64,000 nt of DNA from Sympetrum striolatum (GCA_947579665.1 OX388344.1:9294346-9358345), one strand, 5' to 3'. Positions 1 through 12,823 are shown, counted from the first letter of the stretch. Translations and numbers: made by a program. Notes: generated by a model from the sequence alone, not told the origin.

Positions 1-3000
1 GCATTTCATCACGCCCAATCCCAATGCAAGTTGCCCCCTTACCCTCCCCTAAAATTATTGTTGCGGTCCGATAACTTGTTACTTATCCTTCCCTCAGTTT
101 GTTTATTCTTATTTATGTTATTAATGTTATTTGTTATATTGTCACTTTAAAATGGCTGTATAGCTGTATGTGATAAATTGGCAAATGAATACATTAATTA
201 ACCACACTAAATGTAGAATATTAATTAAAATGCAGATTTTTATCATAATTCTAAGGCATATAGGTTAATCTAAGATTTTAGTTGTAAAATTTCAATTCAA
301 AGGTTGATCTCTAAAACAAGTTAAAATTTCTACGACTTTTATTAATAAACTTAATACATTTTTAAAGAGATATATCAATGCATCAAATAATTACCTTTGG
401 TTTTCCTATGTTAGATAAGAAGGATAACAACTAGTGCTGAGAAACTAACAGATTTCAAGTTTTCAGAACGCAAAAGTTCTTTCAAGATTATGGAAACACA
501 AAAATACTTAGTAAATGAAAAGTTCTCACCTGCTGGCCACCAGATCACCTGGGAGACCGAAGCGTTCATAGTCACCACCGTAGATATCTTTTACTAATTT
601 GTCTACCCTTGTGTTGTCTCCACCAGCAGCAAGACTGATCGCCTCTTCAAAAGAATTACAGCCGGTGAGTAAGCAGCAAAGGCCTAGGAATGTGCCACCA
701 CCTAAACTACAGAAATCAGACAGAGAGTAGTGTATAGCAGGGAGATCAATTCCATAAATAAGAGAAATTAGTGGCTACACATATTCTCTTCATGATATTG
801 AATAACCTACAGATTTAGTGTAACACATACCATCAGGCACATGGGGAACAATGAATCAAGGAATAAAAAAGAGTTTTTGGATATCACATTTTGAGGTATT
901 CAAAGTTAGGATTAATGATTATGCTTTGGAATTTTCAATTTTGACTTATTTTTATTCACACAATGATTTCATAACACTCGTGGGTATATAAGGCCCTAAA
1001 ATTAGGTACAACTTTGAGGATGACATTTGTGGTTACAAATGTAGAACGCATAATAGGTTATTTTCTGCTCTTAGAAAATAAAGACCTTTTGAATACTCTT
1101 TTGAATCATTTTCATTTGAAAGTTTCAATCCTCTTAAAAAAGTACATTTGGTCTTTCATCACGAGCAAATACAGCTCTTAAAATATGAACAACGTTGCTA
1201 TGTTGGCGCCACATTATGCTGGGCCAAAAAAAAAAAAAATGTTTCGAGTATCAAATTGTAATAGTACTCAAAAGTTGAGTATTTGCCTGCTTATTAATGG
1301 AAAAGTAAGGAAACAATTCTTCAATTAGATCTTTAGTTTGCAAAAAAAGGTCTATAGTTAAATAAAAATCACCAAAACCCCCAAAATTTACCTTTATGCT
1401 AAAATTATAAGGACTATGACTTTTAATTTCTAACAGCCTCACGGAACTTCATTATTGACTCATTGTAATAGGAAAAATAATATCACAACCCATACAGTTC
1501 ATTTGAATATGTAAATTACAGCTCAAATTTTCGTGAAAAACTAGTAATTTACCATTTTGTAAGCAGACATAAATTTTGATAACCTAGGACCAAAGTTCTT
1601 ATTTATCTGTTATATGAATGTTTATATACATTCAATGTTAATGACAGTAAATCATTTTGTAGCTGTTTGCTCATTTTACATTATTTTTGTAAACTTATAT
1701 CCAGAACTCGCGAGGAGGTGGCTGAAATTCGAGTACCACCCACACCCTACCCAACTAGTTAGTCTGTATGTTATGTAGATGCTTTCAAGAATGTGGTCTT
1801 AAATTCAGATATATGGTCAAATTTTTGCTCTGTTAATCTTGAAAGCAAAGTTGCTTTAATGTAGGTATCTCTGTTTTCTTATTCACATACTTTCTGCAGA
1901 TCCGGCAACAAGTTTGACAAGCCTTTCAACAGCTTGAGTATGGCATGGAAAGGTTACATAAGGAAACTGATGGAGCGTTGGGGCCCTTCTTCCCTTATGT
2001 TCCTATGTTTGTTGTTAATCCCATATTTAGGAAAATCATAAGAAGGCTCTGCCTTTTCCATACTCTAAGCCTCTTCCCTGCCATAACTCTCAAGCTTTCT
2101 CCATCCAAGAGGTTCCGTGAATCTCCGCAAATAGTGACATGGGGTGTTGCATTTCTTTTGGCCAGAACTGTACATTACCGGATGGCTGTTCATGTAGCAT
2201 GGCAAAGTTTCCATGATACAAGGTGCTACCCAAAAGTTTGGAGATTTTTTTTATGGTAAGTAAGTAAGTATGGTTTTTGGCAATTTTATTTTATAAAATA
2301 AAATTGCTAACCATAACTTCTATTTGCCACCATCTCCTTCAAAATAGTCCCCTGGGGCATTGTTACAGCGATCGCTTTTTTCCACGGTTCCCTGGAAGTG
2401 TAAGTGATACACATTTCGTTTTCTTCCTGGATTTTCTCAATTGTATTAAAACAACGGCCCTTCAATTGAAATTTTATTTTGGGAAAGAGAAAAAAGTTGC
2501 ACGTGGCAAGGTCAGGGAAATAGGGTGAGAGAGGAATCACTACTGTATTTTTGGAAGCAAAAATAATTTTGTACACCTAATGTGAGCAGGCGTGTTGTCA
2601 TGGTGCAGAACCTAGCCATTGTTAGCCCACTGATCTGAACGTTTGCACCTAATGCTTTCACATAACTGCTTCAAAACTTCACAATAGAACTTCCCATAGA
2701 CAATTTGACCAGGAGGATCAAATTCCATTGATGTCAAAAAAACAATCATCGTGGACTTGACGTTGCTGCGAACTTGGCATGCTTTTTTTGGCCGCGGTGA
2801 ACTTGGCAACTTCCACTGGGACAACTACATCTTAGTTTCAGGGTCATAACCATGACTCATCACTGGTTACGATATAAAGTTAGGGACATCTCTTGCAGCA
2901 TTTTTTAATTCACTGCAGCTATTTTCTTTCTGGCCACCTTTCAATAGTATCAGTACGAAATTAGCAGCAATGTGTCACATGTACAAATTGTCTGATGCCT

Positions 3001-6000
3001 CGCACGTATGACATTTCTAGGATTGCACAATCATTGTGGATTATTCGTCTACGATCTGCAACAATAGCCTCTTGTACTTTTGCAATGTTTTCCCATGTAT
3101 TGCTTGTTGATGGTTGTCCTGAAAGCTCTTTGTTGTCGACTGTCATTTGTCCATCTTTGAATTGTTTGTGCCATAAAAAATTTTACTTTGACACAAAGCG
3201 TTCTCGCCAAATGCCTCAGCAAGCATGCAATAGGTTTCTGCAGCAATTTTTCTAATCTTGAAACAAATTTTGATGCAGGTTCTTTGCTCTTTAAAATCTG
3301 CCATTTAGAAAACCACCAATACACAGTGTTACACAACCGCAAAAAACTTAATCTCTCACCATCACAGCTGTTGGAACACTGATTCACAAAGAGTGCTGTT
3401 AGCCAGAACAGCAGGTTGTACCACCAATGGTTTGCATGCAAAATTCAAAGTCCCTGAACTTTTGGATAGAACCTTGTATCTGAATTTAAACCACATTTAG
3501 AGTCATGCGTATAATGTAAACTGTAACTTGCTGCAAGTCATCATCACCCAAATCATAATTTATGACTCAATACACAGTGTTTCATTGGCTATCTGAAGAA
3601 TGAATGTAGTAACGAGATAGAACAGCAAATTACAATGCTGCGGAATTATTTAGCTCCCTAGTCTACAGTGAAGAATACTTTAATGTAGTTTTCCCAGTCC
3701 AGTTGGTATTTAGGTGCAAGGCAATGGTTACATACACTGCACATATGCTTTCATTGATATTTGAGGTACGACCACTGAAAATTTGTAAATGTGCACAGGT
3801 ACAATTGATAACTGTTACATATGTTTGGAAGTACTCTGTTGAACTTAAGAATTAAATAATTCAATATAAAAAGAAAGAGACAGAGTTATAAAATTGGTGT
3901 GAGAAATGATTTCCAGTAAAGTATTTCACTGTTTAAGTCAATTCTTAAATTGAGTCAGTCTCCAAATCATGGTTAAAGTTAGAGTTAAGATTGTTTTATT
4001 CTAACAGTAATAAATTATCCAAAATTGATGGTGATAGTCTACACAAATTTCATGACATTAACAACAAATTCCATGTCAATGACTAACTTTCTATAGATTT
4101 ATTGAAAAAATTTCAAAGGAATTTGAGGAAATAATATGATCAAATAATAATTGCTTAAATATATTCAGATAATTAAAGACCTTCCAATAAAAGAAAGTTA
4201 AAAGTAGAGAAACAATAAGACATTAAAGTATCTTCTAAATTTACCTTGTCCCAGATATTCTTTTGTAGGATTTTGGACCATAAACAGCTAATATACTAAC
4301 TCCTGACCCAATATTGACAATCTGCAAAAGATATTATTGCTCTTATTACTAATGCAAAGTATCATGATGCAAAATAATTCGAGGATCATATAATGATTCA
4401 CTGAAGCCAAAATTCTTGTTTTTATGGCGATTAAATCATTGGGTTTCCCATTAATTGTCGGAAAAGTCTGACAAAAACCATGCATAGAAAAGAGAAATTT
4501 TTAATGCATGAAAAGCAACTCTTTGCATGAAAGATAGAATTTTATCCAAAGAACAAAAAGTAATGCACTAAAAATTCATCCAAGCAAAGAGCTTTTCCAG
4601 GAAAAACTAAGCTTTACAAAAGTTGAATGATTATTTTCAAAAATTTCATCATTCAGACTTGTTTAAGTCTTTCAAGGAGATTAAAACTTTCCTGGATTTT
4701 CTCATTAAAATATAAATTGAACAGAAAAATTGATTTGTTTTATTTCAGTTTCATTGAAAATAAGTTTTAGAAGGTTACGAATAAAAGTACTGACTTTCGT
4801 TTCTTAAAATAAAACTTTCACAATAATGTAAATGGAAGTTAATTATGATACCAAAATCAACTTCTCTATCATCATGAAGAAAGCAAAGATTGTTCCATCA
4901 TCATAAGATGATATTCCACGCAGGTCTTAACATTTTAAAACAATAATAAAATTACGTTTTTATCAAACACAAATGTGGTTATTTCTCAAATAATTAGGGA
5001 AAACACATTATAAAGCCACATTCTATATTTTCTCAAAATTGTTTCTTTTTGGTATTAATTGAAGGAATTATACCTGTTACAAACATAAAAATTTCAGAAG
5101 GTTTAAAAATAACTGACCGAAATTTATTAATAGATAAAAATTTGAATCAATTTTTCATGTAACTAAAAATTACATCTTTTACTATTCAATAATAGCCTCG
5201 GCTTCAACATTAATAATGGAGTTGACCCAATATAGCAAATCACTTATTTGTGATCACAACTCACTCTTTTCCTGAACAACACAGCTAAGAAAGTAACTTT
5301 TTAAATGAGGAAAGTTCTCAATTTAGATCTTTGTGCATGAAGTTTATTATACATATATCTTAGGATAAATAAAACAATAAAAGTACATATTTGTTAGCTA
5401 AACATAGCAATGCATATAAATAATCATGCAAGAAAGCATCAACTTGGATGAAATGCTTCTTTCTCTATTCTATTAAGGTTAAATAAAATTACATTCATCA
5501 GCCATATAAGTGAATGTGGTCTAAATAGTATACAAACACACATTGAAAATCTAAAAATAATAAAAATGATGAATAGTGGATAATTATAATTATTCGTCTA
5601 TACAGTAAACATTTTTAATCAGCTTGCATATACTGCATTTTCTGGAATTATAATTAATGCTAAATTATGATCAAATGATAAGTGATACACCACTAAATTT
5701 AGAGCATAATCAATCTCAGCTGATTTGCAGCATTTATATTGCCTAAATTGATTTCCTCATTCAGAATGTAAGACTAAAAAGGAAGTACTGTATTTTCTGG
5801 CAGATGACCCGTGTGTTATCTATACAAAAAATATAGAAAAATGATAAAAATAATAGTGCGTCTTGAAATCTTCTTAAATCATAGAGGCCACAAATTTAGC
5901 ATCTTAAAAACAATACCATATTCGTCCAAATATAAGCCCACCTTTTTTGTCAAAATATCGGCCATAAAAAGCGCTTGGTGGACTATTTTCGCGCATTACG

Positions 6001-9000
6001 ACAGTTAACACCGACGTTTATTGAATATTTGCCTCCCAAAACGATAAGAAAATTGCAAAATAATACGTAAATATACTCTACAGCAATAAATACAATGATT
6101 CTGCTGAAAATGGTTTGAATTTTTATTGCAATTTCATTATTTTCTCTTTGGTATGATTAGTATTATCATGATGATAGGTAAATGGAATGTGATACTAATT
6201 ATCCTTTCTGGATGGAGTGACTAGCGCACTACATTACGTTATTTCTATGTGTAGGTCTGCTCGGCAGCGAGTTCTCGACATCCTAGAAAGAGCCTTTGCT
6301 TCTTAACCCTCAAGCACTCATGCTGGCGCACTGAGTATACATTTCTATTCGTAACTTTTTTATCTTTCGTTGTAATCATTCTGTGTCCCTACAACAAGTC
6401 TTCCTACAATAATGTTATCTATGTACCACCCGAGTTTCGCAGAAATTGGGTTCAATTTACGGCAACAAAAAAAACTCTTTTGAAGCTCATGTCGTGCTGG
6501 TACATCCCATGCCCAGGTTCATTTGAATATTTTACTGCAAAGAGGAGTATTTTTTGTGATAATAAGACCATTTCTATGTAATAATAAATGAATGTGAACT
6601 GTCAAGGTTTGTGCTCAACTTTATACATAAGTTATTTCCTAGAAAGGTTTCAAGGGTTTCAAAATGTCAAAGCATGGTTTCTTCCGTTTATCATTGAAAA
6701 TCTATTAAAAAATAAATGCGATCAATCGATTTTCAAGGCTTAAACTATTGTATAATGGCTATAAATTATAAATTTATGGAAATCATCTGATTTGAAGAAA
6801 ATATTTAAAAAATAGTCACTGGCGCACAGAGTGCGCCGGCGCGACGGCTTGTGTTATGCCATGGGGCGCGAGTGCTCGAGGGTTAACCATTCACTGCTGT
6901 TTGTGGATGTAAATATGAATTCAGTAGAAAGAAGGGGATCTAGGATATGGCAATCAAAGACCCACTAGCGTAGGAGCTATGAAGCAAATTTTAAAATTGC
7001 TGTAGCAAAAGATGCTGATGTTCATGGGAAACATTCAGAAAGAGTGACTGACTTTGGCGAACACAGCTTCCTCTACTGCTCAAAACATCTGCATCTCGCT
7101 GCCTATTTTGGGGTCCAACTGCCAGCAGACACACAGAATTGGAAGTGCATGTTGTCAGATTTTTATGCGAAAATCTAAAGAATGGTTTAGCTGTCACACA
7201 CAATATGATCTGTACAGAGGCTAGAAAGATTGCTTGTGAAATGGGGATCTCGAGGGCAGATTTCAAGGCCAGTTCTGGGTGGTTACGGATCAACTACCGC
7301 TCAGAGGCTACCGAAATTCTATGAAGAGAAGATGCTATGTTTTCAGCGATTCATCACTCACCTACAGCAGTAGCAACGTTACCTATTGGGGCAAATTGGC
7401 AATGCTGACCAGACACCAATCTATTTTGACATGCCCAGTTCTACCACTGTGGAAGAGAGGGGATCAAGATCAGTGTCAATCAAAACCACAGGAAATGAAA
7501 AGGTGAGAATTACTTGCATGTTGGGCATCACAGCTGATGGAAGGAAGCTACCACCTTATGAAATATTCAAGTGGAAAACTCTGCCAAAAGATAATTTTCC
7601 TCCTGCGATTTATGTAAGGGTTCAATAGAAAAGCCGTCTTTGTCGGCGTTCCTCCTCTTACTTCCCGGTAGTCTGAGAAAGCAAGAAAGGAATGCCGCTC
7701 TATAATTGCACCCAAAGCTCTTTTCAATGGCTGTGCCACTGTCCTCAGGAGTCATAGAATATGTTATGATTGTGCTAGATTCCTTTAAGGGCCATGGTAC
7801 TAAGGAATTAAAAAAGGATATCAAGGCAGGAAATTCTGACATGGTTATAATCCCTGGAGGAATGACAAGCCTGCTTCAGACACTTTGAGTGTTGATAAAT
7901 AAGCCCTTTAAGGACAGGTTGAAGGCAATTTATGCTGAGTGGATGCTGGAGGATCAAAAGCAATATACCCCATCAGGATGATGAACAGTTTTAAAATAAT
8001 GTTGCATATCTAACTAACTTGATGGTACAGAGGATGATATTATTTCGATGGACTCAGATGATGATGTATCCTCGTGATCAAGAAGAAAGTGATGCGACAG
8101 GTGATAGTGAATTGAAAAAGCAATCGCAGACAAAAAGATAAGAATTTGCATTTCTCCATATTATTACTGTTGCATTTAGAGGGAAAACTATACTTTATTC
8201 TAATTATTTCTGAGAAAAGATAGAGAAAGACATTTTTTGTAAAATAAGTGAAGGCTCAAAATTATTAAAAATTTGTTAAAGTTCAAAGTAGTTGTATTTC
8301 AATCTCAGGCTTAGATATTTAAAAAATTCACGTAAAACTAGTATGTATGTCCCTAATTCAGGCACATATTTTATTTGGACACAAAAGTATGTTTACCTGA
8401 AAAGTAACATACCAATAACAGATGTTAAATTTTTTCCAAAATTGAGACTCCGAAGTTGGAGGGGGGCTTATATTCGGACATTCACGGTATTTTCGGTCGA
8501 GTTCATATTTCAGGAATAACTATAAAATCTTTCTCTGCTAAGTTACGGAAAACCAAGTTTCTGAACCATGCAGTAGAAAGAAGTGATTATTTCATTAAGA
8601 AGGCTGTTTATAACACTCATGTATACACTTCAAGAATGGTAGCTTTTTAGTAGGTAGTTTGTTGAATATAAAATAATAACAATGTCACCGTTAAAATTTT
8701 CAAACAGCCAATAGGATATTAAAAATATTCAAGTTAATTTAAGCACAAAATCTTCAACATTAGGGAATGATGTACAATGAATAGATAAAATACTCGCAAT
8801 TACAGTCATTTATTGAATATCACTAAAGTGCCCATTGCACACCAGGATGAAGGCTCTTTCTGGCCTTTTTCTACCAAGAGTGGTGTAGTCAGCCTCCAAA
8901 TGAGTTGCGAAATAATCATCTATACTCATCACACAACGAGTCATGGGCAAGCAATAAGCAGAAAGTAGCGGCCCTAAATAATAAAATTTGACTCTTTCAA

Positions 9001-12000
9001 GAAGCATTCAAACAGATAATAAAAAGCATAGAGCTCAAATGACCCCTTCTCGTCTTTCAAGGTAAAGTTAAATCTCTATCCTTCTAGGGTTAACACCTAA
9101 AACAATAAGATGTGAGCTACAAAAACTGAATACATATAGCAAACATAAAAACTAAGAAATGAATCAGTCCCTCTGAAAAATGTATCACTCCTGACGCTTA
9201 TATTTACTCCTCAATCACAGAATAAGGGCAACGCCAAACTGGATCCATTCCTTAGGGCTCCCTAAACAGAGCCAACTCTCAATTACTAATTCCATGCCGT
9301 TCAGCTATTTCTCCATCACCTGATATATTTTAAGAAATTCAAATACTTTCATCTAAAGGTTTTCATAAATGTTTAAAGTTGTGTCTAAGAAAAATAGAAA
9401 CCATGATTTAATTTATCCCAAGACAAATGGTTAAATAAGAAATAATTTTTTTACGAATATAACTTTAAGAAACTAGAAATATTGACACACAACGTTTACT
9501 TTGACAACTACGACAGTTTTACTAGTTCCTCCAGGGCAACCTTACTCTGCAGGTTGAACATTTAAAAGATTCAGTTAAAATACTTGCTCAGGAAAAATCT
9601 GCTCTAAGGTAGGGTAGGAAAGAACTATCTTAGTAAATCTCTAGTACAGATTGAAAAGAATTTCTACATGAATACTTACCAAGAAAGGGTATGGTTTGCT
9701 GAAATCAAATAGACATTTTTCACAATGATCCTCTTCTGTAGGGTTTGACCAAAAATAGCACTCTTTAGGGTAATTGGTTTCGATGTAGAGCATTCCTCTT
9801 ATCAATGAATCCAACTCATCGTACTTCCTCAGCTCCAGATTCACTTCCTGAAATGGTCAGAGAATCAATCACACAAACAATGAGCTATCTATAAAAAATT
9901 ATTACCAACAAATTGAATACAGTAATGCACTCTCTTCTACTGATACTAGCATACACGATAAGTGAATATCAAACCTTTGATTATGGACAAATTCTGAACT
10001 ATGCTAAAATGATTTCCCCATTTCCACCGTTCACAGTATAACTGAATACATACTTCCTAAATATCATCACATCACGTGATCACTATAACTATTCTTAAAG
10101 AAAGAGTAATGAGAAGCAAGTCAAAGGGAAAGATTAAGAACTGTAACATAAGTAACCAACCATTACAAATCCAATTCAATAGCTATCTTATTACATTGCA
10201 TTTTGAAGATTAACCCCCCTCCTAGAATAATTTAATTATACTATGTCTTGATGTAATTTATAATCATCCTCGAGCATGTCCTCCTTTTACTACATTCCAG
10301 TGCAAAAAAATGCCTATTCAATGCCATCTTCTTCACTTCTTGGTAGATTACTCAACCCTTTATGTCATGTTACATCTTCTGTCTTTGTATTCCCCTCTCT
10401 GATTTCCCCTTTTCTTTAACAGCCCCTTCCCACTCAATATTTGACACACCCATTTCCCTTGTCCATTCTTAATTACTTTAATGAAAGACCACTCTCACCA
10501 AATCATAGCCAGGTTTTTACATGGAAAAGTACACATCTATCATTAATTATTACAAAAACTTCACCAAAGTTCTGTTCTTGTTTCAAATGGAACTGCTTAA
10601 TTATTATGAAACTTCATTAGTTTCATAGATACAATAAAGAAGAGTGTTTCCCATGACCCCTATGATTTTGTATTCCCTATCCTACCGGGATGTAGCTTCA
10701 AATATTTTCGAAACAGGATCATATATAATTATAAATTCCTGCCATATGTTTTTAAATAGTAGATGCCTGGTGTCGAACCCAGGACCTATTGGCTGTGAAT
10801 ACACATTATGGCTTGTTAGGATTTGATCTTATTTAATGCAAAGTTTGAAGTTGATATTATGCCAGGAAGTACCTAAAACTTGATTCCGAAATCTCCATAA
10901 GAAATATATTGAGGAAAGTAAATAACTGGGATCCCAGAAATAATAAGTTTGACCATCTGCAAAACGCTAAAAAGCGTACATAGATATATATTTATGTTTG
11001 TCTATCTACATGCTGAATTTCAAGTTTCCATCTTATAGGGAAGTGATTTTTTAAAATCTTCAAAATTGATACAATGCATATTAAATGGGAGATATTTGCC
11101 CTGACCCAGCGTCGAACCAAGGGTAATCCTCAAATATGTATTCATGGTTTTCAACAGATACTCAGGGATTATAATATCCCCGAAATCATAAAGACATTGT
11201 CAAGGATCATCCTTGGTTTGACGCTAGATCAGGGCAAATATTCCCCTATTTAAATTGCATTGCGGCGATTTTTAAGATTTTTTTTTAACCCCTTCCCGAT
11301 AAGATGGAAACTTGAAACTCGGTATGTGGATATAGATCATGGATATATTTTATGTACGCTGTTGAACGTTCTTACACACAAACACACATCTCTGCGTGCA
11401 TATATTTTACATCCGATGTCATTATGAAAATGGCTTATAATGATATATATACAAAATTTTAGGCTTCCCTTACAAGATGACGAAAGAGAATTCCTGAAAA
11501 ATCATGAAATTTCTCACCATTTGGAGTTCTTTTTACATAACTTTGTTGCTACTTTTATAACAACATAAGAATCACTAAATGTTCTCCTGCTTTTTAATTT
11601 AAGAAACTAAGTTTTTCTCAGTTTTTTTATACTTTGATCCACAGATTGTAACATTTTTATGATACCACAAAGACTACTTTATCCCAACTAAATACTTATA
11701 TTACTTATGTATTACACTACATTGAAGAATAATTGTAATTACATTTACAATTTAATTACAATTACATCAGCAATAATTACAATTACATCATAGACCTCTC
11801 CACTAGATACACTTTTTTAATAAGTTGGAGTGATGACCTAAATTTTAACTAGCTCAAGTTGCTAGGAGGAAATTGAAAGTATAAAGGAAAACTATTTATA
11901 TTTGAACTTAAATAACAATGAATATACTGGTGGTCCATTTCATTATTTTTCACTTGCATTCGTATATCAATCAATATAAAAAGTAGTTAGGCACACGGTC

Positions 12001-12823
12001 ATTTGTTTGTGCAATATCTGTCTGAAATGATCGTTAGATCCTGTAAATTAGCAGTCAACAGTGAGGCTAGTAATAGAACGTTACAGAAACCACTTTCCAA
12101 CAAAACGGAAAATTCTCGACGATATTACTCTGTTAGTAAAATGCAACAGGACTGTAACATGATCACTGGATTTGCAGCAAAAAATGAATTAATTATGAGA
12201 TTTAAACTTTAAACGGTAATTCAAAGATATTTTATCAGCATACAACACCTTTTTAAAATTATCTTCAAATTTGTACGCCCCTCCACCAGTGGCACAAACT
12301 GTGGTCACAAGATTGGCCATGCCTTTGGATTTCGCCAATTCTAAAAATGTATCCATTTCGCTAGTTGGAAATCGAATGAAGTGAAGAGAGCCCTTCCTCC
12401 TTCGAACCACAACATTGTCCATCTATAAATTATAAACAATAACATTGATATAGAATACATTTATGAAAAATCAGTTCAAAAGACAAGATTTTGTAAGTAG
12501 AACTTTCTTACTTGTAGATGCGAGTCACGATGTCCAGTTTTCCCGTAAGCTGAATTTTTTGTTAGATACCGCCGAATGTTTTTTAAGGTCTCCACCTCCG
12601 CATCAGCTTCATCGGGTGTTATATCCTTAGGTTCGAAATACACTAGTTTTGATAAAGTTCCACCGATATCCATCCCAAACCAAGGCATGGCTGTGAACAA
12701 AAATTACAGTGAATGGTCCGAATGCGGAGCAGAAAATCCATCTATTTCTAAAAACTTACGTGGGACTTCGGATTTATCAATTTCGATAGAGCCATTAGTG
12801 GCAGAAAAATCGGTATTTGCCAT
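1..12823 (-). CDS. fbl: Pantothenate kinase, N-terminal 279 codons (3' end outside window)
   Basis: Pantothenate kinase phosphorylates pantothenate with ATP, the first and rate-limiting step of coenzyme A synthesis. Six exons join in frame: 12823-12760, 12690-12512, 12422-12249, 9847-9680, 4321-4245 and 706-530. The joined product starts MANTDFSA, then shows [11 protein letters not shown] (N-terminal phosphate-binding loop), [27 protein letters not shown] (the segment that in human PANK3 carries the catalytic glutamate, from memory), [37 protein letters not shown] and [12 protein letters not shown]. These blocks occur in the order known for eukaryotic type II PanK. Human PANK3 is about 370 residues, so roughly 90 C-terminal residues lie left of the window. 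The start is chosen because it is the first ATG of an open exon with a clean GTAAGT donor. The N-terminal extension before MPWFGMD is only about 22 residues and I see no obvious mitochondrial presequence. The gene is head to head with CHMP7. The symbol is that of the Drosophila orthologue. Confidence 0.93.
530..706 (-). CDS. fbl: Pantothenate kinase exon 6 (GGGT loop), last visible exon
   Basis: Acceptor TTTCTGTAG, donor GTGAGA. It encodes [37 protein letters not shown] and [19 protein letters not shown]. It ends in phase 2 (AG), which fits the next expected residues S-F-G-N-M. No further coding exon is seen between 1 and 529, so the rest of the gene lies beyond the left edge. Confidence 0.93.
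707..2279. other. Intron stretch without recognised feature
   Basis: Intron of the pantothenate kinase gene between exons 5 and 6. AT-rich, with a run of A at 1227-1240. The longest open frame (1945-2259 +) resembles nothing I know and has no codon pattern that persuades me. Confidence 0.5.
2280..2307. repeat. Perfect 28-bp palindrome at the edge of the mariner remnant
   Basis: GCAATTTTATTTTA followed directly by its reverse complement. It sits just beyond the C-terminal end of the decayed mariner transposase, where the left terminal repeat would be expected. It may be a rearranged transposon end or a chance AT palindrome. Confidence 0.6.
2310..3478 (-). mobile_element. Decayed mariner transposon
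   Basis: Reading leftward in broken frames gives blocks typical of mariner transposases: [20 protein letters not shown] (helix-turn-helix linker), VTSDESW (first catalytic Asp), [51 protein letters not shown] and KLKGR-like [12 protein letters not shown]. The third catalytic Asp (usually PDLAPxD) is Asn here, and several stop codons and frame changes lie between blocks, so the copy is dead. The right terminus reads leftward as AAGGTTCTATCCAAAAGTTC next to a TA at 3477-3478, like other mariner ends. The matching left end was not found. It lies in a pantothenate kinase intron, on the same strand as the gene. Confidence 0.85.
3479..5913. other. Intron stretch, only exon 5 inside
   Basis: Apart from exon 5 at 4245-4321 I see AT-rich intron with no convincing coding, RNA or repeat structure. 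Confidence 0.5.
4245..4321 (-). CDS. fbl: Pantothenate kinase exon 5 (77-nt microexon)
   Basis: It encodes [20 protein letters not shown] followed by RISGT and two bases of a serine codon. Acceptor CTTTTGCAG and donor GTAAAT frame it. It is too short to stand out as an ORF but carries the conserved VNxGSGVS motif of type II pantothenate kinases. The phase-2 end is completed by T at the start of exon 6 (AGT, Ser). Confidence 0.9.
6303..6886. mobile_element. piggyBac-type MITE nested in the pogo element
   Basis: Both ends carry TTAA (6303-6306 and 6883-6886), the piggyBac target duplication. The inner ends match as inverted repeats: CCCTCAAGCACTC on the left and CCCTCGAGCACTC on the right strand. 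The 576-bp interior has no open frame, and a GC-rich stretch (GGCGCACAGAGTGCGCCGG) lies near the right end. It inserted into the pogo element upstream of its transposase, so it is the younger of the two. Confidence 0.75.
6920..8140 (+). pseudogene. pogo/Tigger transposase remnant (CENP-B-like DDE)
   Basis: Fragments in changing frames give [47 protein letters not shown], then [18 protein letters not shown] (the first catalytic Asp region, usually GNMDETPVYFDMP), [38 protein letters not shown] (second Asp), [37 protein letters not shown] and CCISN-LDGTEDD. That is the order of a Tigger/pogo DDE transposase with its CENP-B-type DNA-binding region ahead. Internal stops (for example after LLQTL at 7886) and frame shifts make it non-functional. 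Confidence 0.85.
9072..9093 (-). repeat. piggyBac-like terminal sequence
   Basis: Read leftward this is TTAACCCTAGAAGGATAGAG, close to the classic piggyBac end (TTAACCCTAGAAAGATA). No partner end was found to the left, so it may be a solitary or truncated end. Confidence 0.4.
9680..9847 (-). CDS. fbl: Pantothenate kinase exon 4
   Basis: Acceptor ATTTCAG, donor GTAAGT, 56 codons in phase 0. It encodes [20 protein letters not shown], then the variable region ECYFWSNP...CEKCLFDF, and ends KPYPFL. The matching human region reads LDELDCL and ends PYPLL. Confidence 0.92.
10640..11380. repeat. B-box monomer array, cluster 1 (head to head)
   Basis: The left part (about 10640-11160) reads on the minus strand and the right part (11190-11380) on the plus strand. 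GGTTCGA-type motifs lie at 10773-10779 and 11112-11118 (minus) and 11215-11221 (plus, GGTTTGA), with a decayed unit near 10935. Each unit contains the block CTTCCCGATAAGATGGAAAC or a variant, followed by CTTGAAACTCGG. It lies in the intron between pantothenate kinase exons 3 and 4. Confidence 0.75.
11728..11790. repeat. Short AT-rich tandem motif (ATTACA)
   Basis: Irregular repeats of AATTACAATTACAT and its partial complement. Simple-sequence expansion within a pantothenate kinase intron; nothing else is seen in 11381-12248. Confidence 0.6.
12249..12422 (-). CDS. fbl: Pantothenate kinase exon 3
   Basis: Acceptor TTTATAG precedes ATGGACAATG at 12422. The exon gives 58 codons including [14 protein letters not shown] and [15 protein letters not shown]. 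The donor after AAAAAG is GTGTTG, a weak match to consensus; it is chosen because the next exon continues the family alignment with no gap in phase 0. Confidence 0.87.
12512..12690 (-). CDS. fbl: Pantothenate kinase exon 2 (ATP-binding loop)
   Basis: Acceptor TTCACAG precedes 12690; donor GTAAGA follows 12512. It encodes [20 protein letters not shown], the actin-fold phosphate 1 loop, followed by an acidic stretch and the [12 protein letters not shown] motif. 179 bases, entering in phase 1 and leaving in phase 0. Confidence 0.93.
12760..12823 (-). CDS. fbl: Pantothenate kinase exon 1 (start codon)
   Basis: ATG at 12823-12821; 21 codons plus one base, ending CCCAC before donor GTAAGT (GT is 12759-12758). 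It encodes a short Ser/Asp-rich leader ending EVP. The phase-1 end is completed by the CC that begins exon 2, giving P-P-M-P-W. Confidence 0.85.

Larger units (their letters stand above)
5914..8489 (+). mobile_element. pogo/Tigger-type DNA transposon with terminal inverted repeats
   Basis: The left end after TA reads CCATATTCGTCCAAATATAA; the right end read backwards from TA at 8488 is CCGTGAATGTCCGAATATAA, both followed by GCCC. These inverted ends with TA flanks enclose a pogo-like transposase remnant (6920-8140). The element is 2.6 kb and includes a nested piggyBac-type MITE at 6303-6886. Ends of the same style (TACTGTAT...TATAAGTC) recur at 24.55-24.62 and 48.48-48.57 kb. Confidence 0.75.

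Noticed and set aside
1945..2259. 104-codon open frame, plus strand
   Set aside because: No recognisable motif, lies in a kinase intron, antisense to the gene, and has no splice or promoter support.
8810..9007. 65-codon open frame, minus strand, considered as a pantothenate kinase exon
   Set aside because: Exon 4 (9680-9847) joins exon 5 (4245-4321) directly in the conserved PYPFL-IVNIGSG junction, leaving no room for it; no similarity to the family.
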